A stretch of DNA of 64,000 nucleotides from Candidatus Poribacteria bacterium (GCA_028821605.1 JAPPFM010000013.1:1-64000), one strand, 5' to 3'. Numbered from the stretch's first letter, positions 53,667 through 63,356 are shown. The notes: generated from the sequence alone by a model not told the origin. Numbers and translations are program-made.

Positions 53667-54791
53667 ATGTTTCAGAACGCATCCGAAATTCTCACTTTAA
53701 TCGCTTCCGCTGTCGTGCAGTGGCTCTTTTACCGGAAACCGCTGCCGAAGAACTTCACACCCGAACGCATTCTCGTCGTCAAACTCGATCATCTTGGAGA
53801 TGTGCTGTTAGCGACACCGGTGCTTTCCAATCTACGTCGGGCGTACCCGAACACTGAACTGCACGCGCTCACCGGGGCATGGAGTCGCGTTGTTTTAGAG
53901 AAGCATCCCGATGTCAGTAAAGTCATCGAATATAACTCACCGGCTTTCTGCCGCACAGGGCGATCCACTTCACTCAAACAAACCTTTCGGCTTTACCGAG
54001 CGTTACGTCGTCAAAAATACGACATGATTGTGGAACTTCGAGGCGATTGGCGTGTTGTCTGGTTCGCGTTCTTACGACTCACACCGAAACGGCTCGACCG
54101 TGCAGCCCTACAAGTTGCAAACAAATTGGGTCTTGCCCAATTTACGGGAACACACGAAACAACGCGGAATCTTGATGTCCTAAGGCAGGCAGGTATTCCA
54201 ATACCCGTCCAAACCACGACCTTCTCAGTGACAGCAGAAGACGAAAAATGGGTATCTGATTTCCTTGCTACATATCAGATTGACAGAAAACGACTGTTGA
54301 TTGCTATCCATCCGGGTTCTCCGATTGAACTTAAAAGATGGCTGCCTGAACGGTATGCTGAACTCGCGGATTGGCTAATTGCCCAAAAAGGTGCACAAAT
54401 TCTGTTTGTCGGTGTGAAAGACGAAATCCAGATAATTACCAACATCCAAGCACGCATGCAAGGAGAATCAATTAATATTGCGGGCAAAACAACGCTAACA
54501 GAATTGGCATCAATTTTGCGCAAGTGTAATATATTCATCGGCAACGATAGCGGTCCGATGCATCTCGCTGCAGCGGTAGGTATACACACAATAGGACTCT
54601 ATGGACCGGGAGATCCAACCCGCTTCGGACCAGTGGGTGCGAAGTGTCAGACGATTCGTCGGAAACTCGACTGTCCGCCATGTTCAGGAACAACCTGTCG
54701 ATTCGTCGAAGAAGGATGTATGTCTAAAATTCAGGTAACTGACGTAATTCAGACGCTTGAAACAACTGCACATTTGACACCAAACAATTAA
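53667..54791 (+). CDS. Glycosyltransferase family 9 (heptosyltransferase-like)
   Basis: A 374-residue GT9 protein: ILVVKLDHLGDVLLATPVLSNLRRAYP at the start of the N-terminal domain, AIHPGSPIELKRWLPERYAELADWL at the domain junction, and GNDSGPMHLAAAVGIHTIGLYGPGDPTRFGP in the donor site. A short hydrophobic N-terminal segment (ILTLIASAVVQWLFY) may touch the membrane. Four Cys near the C-terminus (LDCPPCSGTTCRF...GC) are common in the family. It would transfer a heptose or similar sugar to a lipid-linked or LPS-like acceptor, which implies an outer membrane. Confidence 0.9.
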   Translation: MFQNASEILTLIASAVVQWLFYRKPLPKNFTPERILVVKLDHLGDVLLATPVLSNLRRAYPNTELHALTGAWSRVVLEKHPDVSKVIEYNSPAFCRTGRSTSLKQTFRLYRALRRQKYDMIVELRGDWRVVWFAFLRLTPKRLDRAALQVANKLGLAQFTGTHETTRNLDVLRQAGIPIPVQTTTFSVTAEDEKWVSDFLATYQIDRKRLLIAIHPGSPIELKRWLPERYAELADWLIAQKGAQILFVGVKDEIQIITNIQARMQGESINIAGKTTLTELASILRKCNIFIGNDSGPMHLAAAVGIHTIGLYGPGDPTRFGPVGAKCQTIRRKLDCPPCSGTTCRFVEEGCMSKIQVTDVIQTLETTAHLTPNN

Positions 54792-54792
54792 C

Positions 54793-54821
54793 TTGACATA
54801 TTTTTCTAAAGAAGTTATAAT
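54793..54821 (+). promoter_or_regulatory. Consensus sigma-70 promoter
   Basis: TTGACA (54793-54798) and TATAAT (54816-54821) are perfect boxes with a 17-bp spacer. Transcription would start about 165 bases before the lipoprotein gene at 54993; the leader between is otherwise unremarkable. Confidence 0.8.
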
Positions 54822-54992
54822 GTCTTTATAAACGAACAGCATCCATAGAAAATTTGTCTTAACCATTAAGCAAGGGCTGATTCTTGCCTTATACGCAGTT
54901 GGAAAACTGGAAAGAGTGATTTTTGGATGTAAACGGCTTGCAGTATTGACTTGCAAGCGACGCGATGAATTTACAAGGAGGAATTTAGAAAA

Positions 54993-55652
54993 ATGCAATC
55001 GAGATTAACGTGGCTCGTGTTTGCCATTCTCGCAATGGGCATCATGAGCATCGGCATCGTAGGCTGCGGCAGCGACACCGAAGAGGAATCCGCTGAAAAG
55101 CCGACAGAAAGCTCCTCAACGACGAGTGCTGCTGATGAACCAGTGGTGGCTGCAAGACCACCTATTGACTTTGACGCGGAAAAAGCGGCGATTCAAGATC
55201 TCTATAGTGCCTTCTACAAAGCCTTTAACGATAACGATATCGGAGCTGTCGGCGAAACCTTTAATACCAGTACCATTGAATTCGGGACTATCTTTGCTGG
55301 AAACGAACCCGTTCCTGTGGCCACTGGTTGGAACGATGTCAAAACTAATATCTTAGGCTTGTGGAACGGTATTGGCACAAAAGGTGCTAAATGGGGACAG
55401 AACGATAAGTTGTCGGATTTTTGGATTCGCTATAAAGGGAGCAAGTTGGAAGCCGCCGCAATAGGTTACAACTGTTACAAAGGTGCGTTTCCCGGGGAAA
55501 CACACCTCTATTTGCTGAAAGATGACAAGGGGTGGAAAATTTATGAACTTGACAGCAGCACCCAAAACAACCTTGGCATTTTTGGCTTTCACAAAGGCAA
55601 ACCGCGAATTCAGAAGTTTATTAAGCTTACGAGAGAAGCGGAAAAGCTCTAA
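54993..55652 (+). CDS. Lipoprotein with SnoaL/DUF4440-like domain
   Basis: A 219-residue protein with AAGGAGG before the start, a lipoprotein signal ending IGIVGC, a Ser/Thr/Glu linker and from about residue 60 a single NTF2-like cone (KAAIQDLYSAFYKAFNDNDIGAVGETF ... GWKIYELDSSTQNN). Such domains bind small ligands or are degenerate enzymes; none of the catalytic residues of ketosteroid isomerase can be picked out. It is driven by the strong promoter at 54793, separately from the sigma-54 gene that follows. Confidence 0.82.
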   Translation: MQSRLTWLVFAILAMGIMSIGIVGCGSDTEEESAEKPTESSSTTSAADEPVVAARPPIDFDAEKAAIQDLYSAFYKAFNDNDIGAVGETFNTSTIEFGTIFAGNEPVPVATGWNDVKTNILGLWNGIGTKGAKWGQNDKLSDFWIRYKGSKLEAAAIGYNCYKGAFPGETHLYLLKDDKGWKIYELDSSTQNNLGIFGFHKGKPRIQKFIKLTREAEKL

Positions 55653-55679
55653 TAACGTTCCCTACGTCTTGCTGAAAAC

Positions 55680-55792
55680 TGCCCCTTTTTGTGCAGCGTT
55701 AAAAGAGACTGCCCCTTTTTGTGCAGCTTAACCCTCTTGATGCAGGGATTCATGGCAAATTCAGCGTTTTTCACATTGGCATGGAAATTGCA
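55680..55792 (+). promoter_or_regulatory. Sigma-54 promoter with two tandem activator sites
   Basis: TTGGCA-N6-TTGCA at 55776-55792, GG and GC ten bases apart. Two identical TGCCCCTTTTTGTGCA sites lie at 55680-55695 and 55710-55725, 30 bp apart and on one face of the helix; the second is 52 bp from the -24 box. Site sequence, spacing and distance repeat those at 14994-15107. The gene served starts at 55864 with GGAGG. Confidence 0.85.
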
Positions 55793-55863
55793 TATATCTC
55801 TGCATCAACAACTTTTATTTTTCGTGTAGGATATGTAAACAATACCCTTGGAGGTAATAACGA

Positions 55864-57342
55864 ATGAGTGCAAAAAGAACCTCAGGTGCCTTTATGACTT
55901 CCTTGGTTCTCCACATCGTCATAGCAGCGATTGCTGGCATTTACCTTGTCACGCAAACCGAGCAGTTTAAAGACCTTGTGGGTGCCGAAGTGCTCCAACC
56001 GAAAGAGCCGCCGAAGCCTAAGGTACGGAAACCTGTTGTAAAACCTGTTATTAAGCCGACGGTCCCAACCCAGAACACCGTCGTTGTTGAACAGGTTCAG
56101 GTGCAACCCCGTGTAACGACTGCGTTTGTTGCCAAGTCGAATTTCCAACCGCAGACGGTCCTCGAATTTTCCAACCAAACCGTCAAAGTAGAAGCACCGA
56201 TTAATCCGAACGTTCCGAGAGTGGTTACACCAAACGCCCCAGTGCCGACAGTTGTAACACACGCGGATCTCCCTGTTTCGGATGCACCCGGTGCCTTGGC
56301 GTTCTCCGCACCCGTGGCAACTGCGCCTTCCGCTGGACCGGCTAACATCGGTCGTGGTGTCGCAGGGACTGCAGTGCAAGTGAAAGTCGCTTTTGAACGT
56401 CCACCCGGACTCGCGATGGTTGAAAACGTCGGTGCCGCACGCGATGCCCTCGGTGATGTCGTTGAAAACATCACGCTCGGTAACGTTGAAGTACCGCCCC
56501 TGCCGAGAGGCGAACCCGGTGGTCGCGTTATCGGTAAAGGTAAAGACATCCGCGGCGTATTCCGTTTCACACGGATCCGCCACAGTCTCTCTGACTGGTG
56601 GGCAGATGCTTCTTCCTTGAACGCATTGACGAAGTGGCTCAACGAACGTACCAAAATCAAAACCGACATGAACGTTGAAGGTGGCGCATTGAAACTTACC
56701 GATGCCAACCTCTTCAAAACACCGTTCGTCTTTATGACAGGACATGATCCGTCACTCGTCCGTTCTCGTAACTTGCTTGGACGGCAGTATGGTGGCGGTA
56801 AAATGGACAGCCGTCTCACCGAGACTGAAGCAGCGGGTATGCGTCGCTACTTCGTTGAAAAGGGCGGATTCCTCGTCTTTGACGACTGCGGTGTGAACGC
56901 TCCTGCGCAGGCGATGATTCGTCTCTTCCTCGCACAGATGCGTTACGTCATGCCTGAGTATCAAATTGAACGGATTCCCAACGATCACGAAGTCTATGAC
57001 AACTTCTATGAAATGGGTGGTCCTCCCGTCGGATTCGACATCTTCTGGTGGGGCACACGTCCGCCGAAACGGAACTACCTCGAAGGTATCTCTGTCGGTG
57101 AAAAGTTGTCCGTTATCGTTGTCCGTCGTGACTATATGTGCGCGATGGAGTCTGTCAGTCTCCCGACCCGTAGTGTCCACTATTCACCCGGTGTGTATCG
57201 TTTCATGACGAACGTTGTGGTGTATGCATTGACGCACGGTCAGATTTCTGACTACTCCGGTTACGTGCCTGAAGACACATTAGCGAAGAAAGAACTCCCG
57301 ACACGAGCACCTGAAGCTGCGAAGGTCGGCGGTTTTGAATAG
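55864..57342 (+). CDS. TonB-like N-terminus fused to DUF4159
   Basis: A 492-residue protein. It opens with a basic stretch and one membrane helix (FMTSLVLHIVIAAIAGIYLV), then a Pro/Lys/Val-rich arm (KPKVRKPVVKPVIKP) as in TonB, and a low-complexity Ala/Val/Pro region to about residue 220. From about 225 to 460 it is a DUF4159 domain: RFTRIRHSLSDWWADASSLNALTKWLNERTKI, PFVFMTGHDPSLV, GGFLVFDDCG. DUF4159 proteins are common in planctomycete-type bacteria near MoxR/VWA genes. Transcription is from the sigma-54 promoter upstream. Function is unknown; the layout suggests a membrane-anchored periplasmic protein. Confidence 0.85.
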   Translation: MSAKRTSGAFMTSLVLHIVIAAIAGIYLVTQTEQFKDLVGAEVLQPKEPPKPKVRKPVVKPVIKPTVPTQNTVVVEQVQVQPRVTTAFVAKSNFQPQTVLEFSNQTVKVEAPINPNVPRVVTPNAPVPTVVTHADLPVSDAPGALAFSAPVATAPSAGPANIGRGVAGTAVQVKVAFERPPGLAMVENVGAARDALGDVVENITLGNVEVPPLPRGEPGGRVIGKGKDIRGVFRFTRIRHSLSDWWADASSLNALTKWLNERTKIKTDMNVEGGALKLTDANLFKTPFVFMTGHDPSLVRSRNLLGRQYGGGKMDSRLTETEAAGMRRYFVEKGGFLVFDDCGVNAPAQAMIRLFLAQMRYVMPEYQIERIPNDHEVYDNFYEMGGPPVGFDIFWWGTRPPKRNYLEGISVGEKLSVIVVRRDYMCAMESVSLPTRSVHYSPGVYRFMTNVVVYALTHGQISDYSGYVPEDTLAKKELPTRAPEAAKVGGFE

Positions 57343-57383
57343 AGCTTTTGTCTCTAAGCGCGGTTCTTAACCGTGTGCTTATT

Positions 57384-57426
57384 TAGGGCTATTCGGTTAT
57401 CCTCCAAGGGCGGCTGAATAGCCCTA
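57384..57426 (+). terminator. Terminator-like hairpin after the DUF4159 gene
   Basis: TAGGGCTATTC (57384-57394) pairs exactly with GAATAGCCCTA (57416-57426). It is 42 bases after the DUF4159 stop and followed by an AT-rich TATTTT stretch. Confidence 0.6.
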
Positions 57427-57602
57427 ATATTTTGCCCTGATTGGGAAGGGAACCAACCGGTTTCTCTTTCAAGTGATCTGAACACAATCCCTAATCTTCC
57501 CCAACAACAACTTTTTCTTAGCAAGTCTTTTAAACCTTTTTCCCAAAATTTTCCCTCTTTTGATAGTAGCTCCCGTAATTACTTATACACCCTTAGGAGA
57601 AG

Positions 57603-57714
57603 CGTCGGGAATCGGAGTTCCCTCCTACAGCGTTCATGAAGCAGGGCGCGTTTTTTCAAAATGTAAACATATTTTCGGATTTTACTATAATTCCTAAAAA
57701 ATCCAAGATTTTTT
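57603..57714. repeat. Repeat remnants in the 57343-57879 gap
   Basis: The gap holds the TCCTACAG hairpin repeat (57603-57630), the right end of the TTTTACTATA repeat (TTTTCGGATTTTACTATAA, 57672-57690) and a weak AT hairpin AAAAAATC/GATTTTTT (57696-57714) followed by a T-run. No gene or convincing promoter for the sigma fusion gene is seen. Confidence 0.5.
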
Positions 57715-57879
57715 CACTTTTTTTCAAATTATGCAATTTTTCCTGCCTAAAATCGCGTCTTAAAAAAACAGTAGCGGGCATGAACTGCATTGTATCGCTT
57801 AATTTTACAAGACTCAGCATTTGATTAAGCCTTTTGGTAAATGTGAACGTGCCCAATCTGTTCGTTAGGAGGAAACTTC

Positions 57880-60060
57880 GTGGAGAAAGAAGATGACGTT
57901 CAATTAATTCGCAAAATTCTGTCAGGCGACGACGAGGCGTTTAACGCTTTAGTCCAAAAGTATGAAAAAAGTGTTCATACCCTTGTGTGGCGAAAAATAG
58001 GTGATTTTCACTACGCTGAAGAGATTACGCAAGACACTTTCCTCCAAGCATACGAAAAACTTTCGACGCTCAAGGACCCCAGTCAATTTGCTGGGTGGCT
58101 CTACGCCATTGTGAATCGACTTTGCATTGGTTGGATGCGAAAGCAAAAGCCTGCGATGCAACCGCTGGATGACACGTCTGTAAAAGCAATAGATAACTTA
58201 ACTTACGAGCGTTATATATTGGATCAGCGCGAGGCAGAAGCAATTGAGCGTCGTTATGAAATCGTTGAAGAACTTCTGGCAAAACTGCCGGAGAGTGAAC
58301 GCACGGTAATGACCCTCTACTATCTGGACGAAATGACAACAAAAGAAATAGGCGATTTCTTGAGTGTGCCGGTGAATACGATTGTGAGTCGGCTCCACCG
58401 GGCACGAAAGCGTTTACAAGAGAAAGGGGAATTTCTTCAAATGCCAAGTAATAATCAGCAACAGAATCTGGCAACGCAGATTAAAAACCACCATAGATCG
58501 GGCGAATTTGATAAGGCTTTAGAAATCAGTGCACGGACACTGAAATCCAATCCACCGAACTTAGAAGCTTATGGCTCTCGTTGGAAACTGATAGCCGAAA
58601 TGTTTTCAGAGGAGGAGGCGAAAAAAAGGATTTGCCCTGAAATTGAAGCCTTGCTGAGAACATATCCAGAAACCTTGGAAGTGTTAGAGGCTGCCTATTG
58701 GGGATATAGACATCTTCCGGGTCTCGCCAAAAACGTCCCAAGCAGTCTGTTTGATAAGATACTGCAACACCCCCGAACCGAAATTTATCTGGCTGCATTG
58801 TTCGGGTTAGTTGAACGGAGCGAAGAGGCAGGTCAGAAGTGGCACTATTACCAGCGCGTCATTGATGAGTTCACCGTTCCAGATGTCCCAGTACTCTCAT
58901 GGTATCTGTTAGCTTATGAAGAAATGCTGAGGTTAGCCGAGGCGGATCATTCTCTGGCAAACGATGATTACCTTGACGAACTTATTGATGGACTCTTGAA
59001 GGCACATCTTGCCATGTGCGAGGAGACACAGCAGTATTTCGGTTGGGCTTACACTACAGCAGTTGAATGGCGCCTGAAGTTTAACGTCCGATTAGACAAA
59101 GCTTATGAAATTTTAGATCATGCTGAAACCAGATTAGGGGAGGAAGAGGAACAGAAGTGGCTTGTCGAACACAACAAAGGATCTGTAGAAAAAGAGCACA
59201 AGAGGATATCGCGTTTACGCGCTGAAATCTATCTCCGGCAGGAGCGATGGAGAGAAGCACACGATGGATTTGTTGCAAACGCTCCGGATTGTTTGGAATC
59301 CCTCTGGGCAAGGTTCAACGAGAACACCATAAATTACTTTTGGATGTTGGGATGCTCAGCAGAAGGCATTGGGGAATGGGAAAAAGCAAAGCGTTACTAC
59401 GCCGATGCTTACTTTGCACCTACACCTCACTGTGAAAAAGTAAGACATGACCATGATCCCATCCACTTTGCGCCTACACCTCGTGTGGAAAGTCGGACGG
59501 GCTTGGAACGCGTCTATCATCAAATAGAACGAGAGGAAACCACCGATACGTTTGAGGCGTTCCTCAAAGACACTGAAGCGGAATATCGGATTCGAGAAGG
59601 TGCTGATCGCGAAAAAATCCGTCAGAAACTTATCACGAACAGACTGAATCAGAAAGCGACAGATTTTCGGTTAGAAACTTTGACAGGAGAGATCTACACG
59701 CTATCAGCGATGTCTGGAAAGGTTGTTTTACTTGATGTTGGACCTTCATCGAACATAATGATCCCGGAAGTCAAGATCGTCTACGAGCGATTTAGCAAAA
59801 ACGATGATGTCGTCGTCTTGGGAATCAACGATGGTGAACCCCCTCAAAAAGTGCGGAAATTTTTAGATGAACATCAGCCATCTTGGCCCGTTTTGCTTGA
59901 TCCGCATGGGGAAGTGAGAAAGGCTTATCAGATTAGAGTACTCCCATGTTTTATCCTGATTGATAAGGTGGGCAATTGGCAATACAGTTGTAGTAGTCTG
60001 GGTCTCATAAACGGTCAGCCCTTAATTTGGATGATTGAAGCACTACTATCAGGTACGTGA
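57880..60060 (+). CDS. ECF sigma factor fused to a TlpA-type domain without cysteines
   Basis: A 726-residue fusion; GTG start six bases after AGGAGG. Residues 8-80 are sigma region 2 (DDEAFNALVQKYEK, YAEEITQDTFLQAYEKL), and 120-185 region 4 with its helix-turn-helix (PESERTVMTLYYLDEMTTKEIGDFLSVPVNTIVSRLHRARKRL). After that comes a helical, TPR-like part (about 195-560) and a redoxin-like domain (about 600-726). Where TlpA proteins have WCGPC this one has a four-residue deletion (LLDVGPSSNIMIPEV), so no thiol chemistry is possible. The C-terminal two thirds match the next gene almost residue by residue. It would be cytoplasmic, unlike that exported paralogue. Regulation by ligand or partner binding is inferred. 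Confidence 0.85.
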   Translation: MEKEDDVQLIRKILSGDDEAFNALVQKYEKSVHTLVWRKIGDFHYAEEITQDTFLQAYEKLSTLKDPSQFAGWLYAIVNRLCIGWMRKQKPAMQPLDDTSVKAIDNLTYERYILDQREAEAIERRYEIVEELLAKLPESERTVMTLYYLDEMTTKEIGDFLSVPVNTIVSRLHRARKRLQEKGEFLQMPSNNQQQNLATQIKNHHRSGEFDKALEISARTLKSNPPNLEAYGSRWKLIAEMFSEEEAKKRICPEIEALLRTYPETLEVLEAAYWGYRHLPGLAKNVPSSLFDKILQHPRTEIYLAALFGLVERSEEAGQKWHYYQRVIDEFTVPDVPVLSWYLLAYEEMLRLAEADHSLANDDYLDELIDGLLKAHLAMCEETQQYFGWAYTTAVEWRLKFNVRLDKAYEILDHAETRLGEEEEQKWLVEHNKGSVEKEHKRISRLRAEIYLRQERWREAHDGFVANAPDCLESLWARFNENTINYFWMLGCSAEGIGEWEKAKRYYADAYFAPTPHCEKVRHDHDPIHFAPTPRVESRTGLERVYHQIEREETTDTFEAFLKDTEAEYRIREGADREKIRQKLITNRLNQKATDFRLETLTGEIYTLSAMSGKVVLLDVGPSSNIMIPEVKIVYERFSKNDDVVVLGINDGEPPQKVRKFLDEHQPSWPVLLDPHGEVRKAYQIRVLPCFILIDKVGNWQYSCSSLGLINGQPLIWMIEALLSGT

Positions 60061-60092
60061 TACTGCAATGTTACCGTAATAAGGAGGAATTT

Positions 60093-61823
60093 ATGCAACT
60101 TTCAAGTCGAACAATACTGGGTGCGTTTTTTGTTTTCTGTGCACTCGTTTCAGTGGCACTGTTCTCAACGCATCACACCAAACAGGACGTAACCTCACCT
60201 ACTGCCCTCGGAACCGCATTCGCGGAAACCCCTGCTGAAGCGGACAGTAAAAAGCCAGACAATGTGCATCAACAAGATTTGGCAACGCAGATTAAAGTGC
60301 TTCATAAGTCGGGTGAATTTGATAAGGCTTTAGAAATCAGCAAACGCGTGCTAAAATCCGATCCACCGGATTTGGAGGCTTACGATGCTCGATGGAGATT
60401 GATAGCCAAAATGTTTTCAGAGGTGGATACCAAGAAAAGGATTCACTCTGAAATCGAAACGCTGCTGCGGACACACCCAGAAACCCCGGAAGTATTAGAG
60501 GCTGCCCACTGGGGATATAGGGACCTCCCCGGCGGGGTCAAGAATGTCCCAAACAGTTTGTTCGATAAGATGTTGCAATATCCCAAAACCGAACTTCATC
60601 TGCTCGCATTGTTAGGGTTCGCCGAACGGAGCGAAGATGCGTCTCAAAAGTGGCATTATTACCAGCGCGTCATTGATGAGTTTACCGCCTCAGATGTTCC
60701 AGAATTATCTTGGTATCTGTTAGCTTATGAAGAAATGATGTGGTTAGCCGAAGAGGACCGCTCTCTGGTAAGTGATGCCAAACTTGATGAACTTATCAAT
60801 CGATACTTGAAAGCACATCTTTTCTATTGTCAGAAGACACAGCGGTGGTCCGGTTGGGCTCATACGATAGTAAGCAAATGGCGACTGAAGCTTAACATCC
60901 GATTAGATAAAGCGTTGGAAGATTTGGCGCGTGCTGAGATTAGATTAGGCGAAGCAGAGGAACAAACGTGGATTAAACGCCGGGGAGGGTCTATAGAAGA
61001 AAGGCAGAAAGACATCTCGCGCTTGCGTGCTGAAATATATCTCCAGCAGGAACGATGGCGAGAAGCGCATGACGGACTTCTCGCAAACGCACCCGATTTT
61101 TCGGAATCGTTGTGGGTGAGGTTCAACGAGCATGCCATCAATTATTTCTGGATGTTGGGCCAGTCGGCAGAAAGAATCGGTGAATGGGAAACCGCGAGAC
61201 GCTACTATGCCGACGCATACTTTGCACCCAAACCTCACGTTGAAGCGCGTGCCGGATTGGAACGCGTCTATCATCAAACCACGCGAGGTGAGACCGCCGA
61301 TACGTTTGAGGCATTCCTCAAAGACACCGAAGCCGAATACCGGATCCGAGAAACGGCGGATCTCGAAAAATTCCGTCAGGAATTTATCACGAAGAGACTG
61401 AATAAGAAAGCAACGGATTTTCGGTTAGAAACTCTGGAAGGGGAAACCTACTCGCTATCAGCAATGGCTGGAAAAGTTGTGCTGCTTGATGTTAGCGCAT
61501 CATGGTGTGGTCCTTGCATTGGGGTAATGCCTGAAGTCAAACTCGTCTACAAGCACTTCAGCAAAAACGATGATGTTGTTGTCTTGGGAATCAACGATGG
61601 TGAAACTCCTGAACAGGTGCGGAAATTTTTAGATGAACATGAGCAGCCATGGCCCGTTCTACTCGACCAGCATCAAAAGGTGAGGAAGGCTTATCAGTTT
61701 AAAGGAATCCCATTTTTTATCCTGATTGATAAAGCAGGGAATTGGCAATACAGTTTTTTAGGTTCACATCTCATAAACGGTCAGCCTCTAATTTGGATGA
61801 TTGAAGCCCTTCTCTCAGATTAG
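60093..61823 (+). CDS. Membrane-anchored TlpA/ResA-like thioredoxin with helical domain
   Basis: A 576-residue protein from ATG 60093 (AAGGAGG 60081-60087). A signal-anchor helix (TILGAFFVFCALVSVALF) is followed by a TPR-like helical region (about 70-440) and a TlpA-type domain with the complete active site SASWCGPC (Cys472, Cys475) and the cis-Pro region GIPFFILIDK. Such proteins reduce or shuffle disulfides in the periplasm, often for cytochrome c assembly. It is the evident source, or sister, of the C-terminal part of the sigma fusion 32 bases upstream. Electron supply cannot be seen here. Confidence 0.88.
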   Translation: MQLSSRTILGAFFVFCALVSVALFSTHHTKQDVTSPTALGTAFAETPAEADSKKPDNVHQQDLATQIKVLHKSGEFDKALEISKRVLKSDPPDLEAYDARWRLIAKMFSEVDTKKRIHSEIETLLRTHPETPEVLEAAHWGYRDLPGGVKNVPNSLFDKMLQYPKTELHLLALLGFAERSEDASQKWHYYQRVIDEFTASDVPELSWYLLAYEEMMWLAEEDRSLVSDAKLDELINRYLKAHLFYCQKTQRWSGWAHTIVSKWRLKLNIRLDKALEDLARAEIRLGEAEEQTWIKRRGGSIEERQKDISRLRAEIYLQQERWREAHDGLLANAPDFSESLWVRFNEHAINYFWMLGQSAERIGEWETARRYYADAYFAPKPHVEARAGLERVYHQTTRGETADTFEAFLKDTEAEYRIRETADLEKFRQEFITKRLNKKATDFRLETLEGETYSLSAMAGKVVLLDVSASWCGPCIGVMPEVKLVYKHFSKNDDVVVLGINDGETPEQVRKFLDEHEQPWPVLLDQHQKVRKAYQFKGIPFFILIDKAGNWQYSFLGSHLINGQPLIWMIEALLSD

Positions 61824-61834
61824 GCGATAATGCA

Positions 61835-63349
61835 ATGTTCCTGACACTCATTCGGCGAGAATTGCTCGCCAATCTTATGACCTTCCGGTTTCTCGTTGCA
61901 ATGGTTGTCACGCTGTTGCTGGTTGTTGCGAATACCGTCGTACTGATTGCCGATTATGAACGCCGCCTGATAAGCTACGATACCGCAGTGAAGGAACATC
62001 ATCAGAAGTTTTTAAAAAGAGCAAGTACCTATTCGGAGGTAGAAGGAGAAATCCTCGTAGACCGCCCGCCTAATCCACTGAGTATTTTCAATGCTGGTCT
62101 GGATCGACGGCTTGGCAACTCCATCACTGTCAGTCATACCTTTGTGCCGACCCTTTGGGACACCAAATCCCACAGCGCAGATAATCCTTTCCTCAACCTA
62201 TTTTCCAGTGTCGATCTCGTTTTGATCTTTCAGGTAATTCTCAGTCTACTGGCACTGCTTTTTGCTCACGATGCAATCGCCGGGGAACGGGAAGCAGGCA
62301 CGCTCCGCTTGACGATGGCAAACCCCGTCAGTCGTCCTCTTATTCTGTTGGCAAAGTACATCAGTGCGATGGCTTGTCTGATTCTTCCGGTAGTCATGAG
62401 TTTGCTACTTGCGTTAATCTTATTTTCTGTGTCGGGATCAATTTCGCTGAGTGGGGATGATTGGCTGCGGATTAGTGGTATTTTGTTCACCTCAATCATC
62501 TATCTTTCCGTTTTCTATCTGATAGGATTGTTAATTTCCGTGGTCACTCGCCGAACTGCGACCGCATTGATGCTTTCAATGGTGATATGGAGTACCCTTG
62601 TCCTAATCTATCCAAGTTTGAGCGTATTCACGGTCAATCGACTTTGGCAAACCCCTTCTCAATTGGAAGCCGCCTATCGTGAAATCGAGCAGATCTGGGA
62701 AGCGTTTGAAAGAGAGCAGACAGATTTCTTGCGGAACGATAGCGTTGAAGGGGAAGATCCGAATTTCAATGTACCGCCTTCAGGAAGTTACGGTGCGTAT
62801 CAGACCTCCGACCCGATAACACTCAAGTATGCTAAGGTAGAAACCCGCCTTTGGACGCGTATCGATCCAGATTCAGAACCACAGATTCCTTATGTCAAAG
62901 CTTACTTTCAATTCTCAGAACCGCGACGGATCCGCGCAGCAGAGAGAACGTGGCAGGTTCGACAAAAAGCGTTAGATCGTGTCTACGTTCGCAAAGCAAA
63001 TGTGGCGAAAAATCTGATGCGACTTTCACCGGCGGCAATGTATGATTTCGCAACCGAAGCGTGGGCAGGAACAGATTTCTACGGCATTGAGAATTTTATC
63101 ACAACAACCCAACAGTACCGGCAAACGATTATCAATTATTTCTATGATAAGGAAGCCTTTTCCTCCCGAAAGTGGTTCTCTATTGACCAAGGAAAGGTTG
63201 ATTGGAGCGATTTACCTCAGTTTTCTTATCATCGTACAGATGTTTCAACCAACGTAAAGCATGCCAGTGGGGATATTGCCTGCCTGTTTCTCATTAACGT
63301 TGTGCTGTTTATGGCGACATTTTTAATTTTTGTGCGGCAGGAAGTGTAG
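61835..63349 (+). CDS. ABC-2 type permease with large periplasmic insert
   Basis: A 504-residue membrane protein: first helix LVAMVVTLLLVVANTVVLIA, a loop of about 100 residues, then about five helices around 125-265 including the AGEREAGTLRLTMANPVSRP motif of ABC-2/DUF3526 permeases, a second long polar loop (about 275-475) and a last helix. It is of the GldF/NosY type with extracytoplasmic domain. The ATPase is not in the window. It starts 11 bases after the TlpA-like gene, so these may be one unit. Confidence 0.83.
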   Translation: MFLTLIRRELLANLMTFRFLVAMVVTLLLVVANTVVLIADYERRLISYDTAVKEHHQKFLKRASTYSEVEGEILVDRPPNPLSIFNAGLDRRLGNSITVSHTFVPTLWDTKSHSADNPFLNLFSSVDLVLIFQVILSLLALLFAHDAIAGEREAGTLRLTMANPVSRPLILLAKYISAMACLILPVVMSLLLALILFSVSGSISLSGDDWLRISGILFTSIIYLSVFYLIGLLISVVTRRTATALMLSMVIWSTLVLIYPSLSVFTVNRLWQTPSQLEAAYREIEQIWEAFEREQTDFLRNDSVEGEDPNFNVPPSGSYGAYQTSDPITLKYAKVETRLWTRIDPDSEPQIPYVKAYFQFSEPRRIRAAERTWQVRQKALDRVYVRKANVAKNLMRLSPAAMYDFATEAWAGTDFYGIENFITTTQQYRQTIINYFYDKEAFSSRKWFSIDQGKVDWSDLPQFSYHRTDVSTNVKHASGDIACLFLINVVLFMATFLIFVRQEV

Positions 63350-63356
63350 GATAGTT

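Noticed and set aside
54505-54525. A TTGGCA-N6-TTGC match inside the glycosyltransferase gene
   Set aside because: It lies within conserved coding sequence (TELASILRKC), is not followed by a gene start and has no activator sites.
55882-56819. Long antisense frames (287 and 240 codons) opposite the DUF4159 gene
   Set aside because: The plus-strand protein has clear domains and a start signal; the antisense translations are Arg/Cys-rich shadows of its codon bias.
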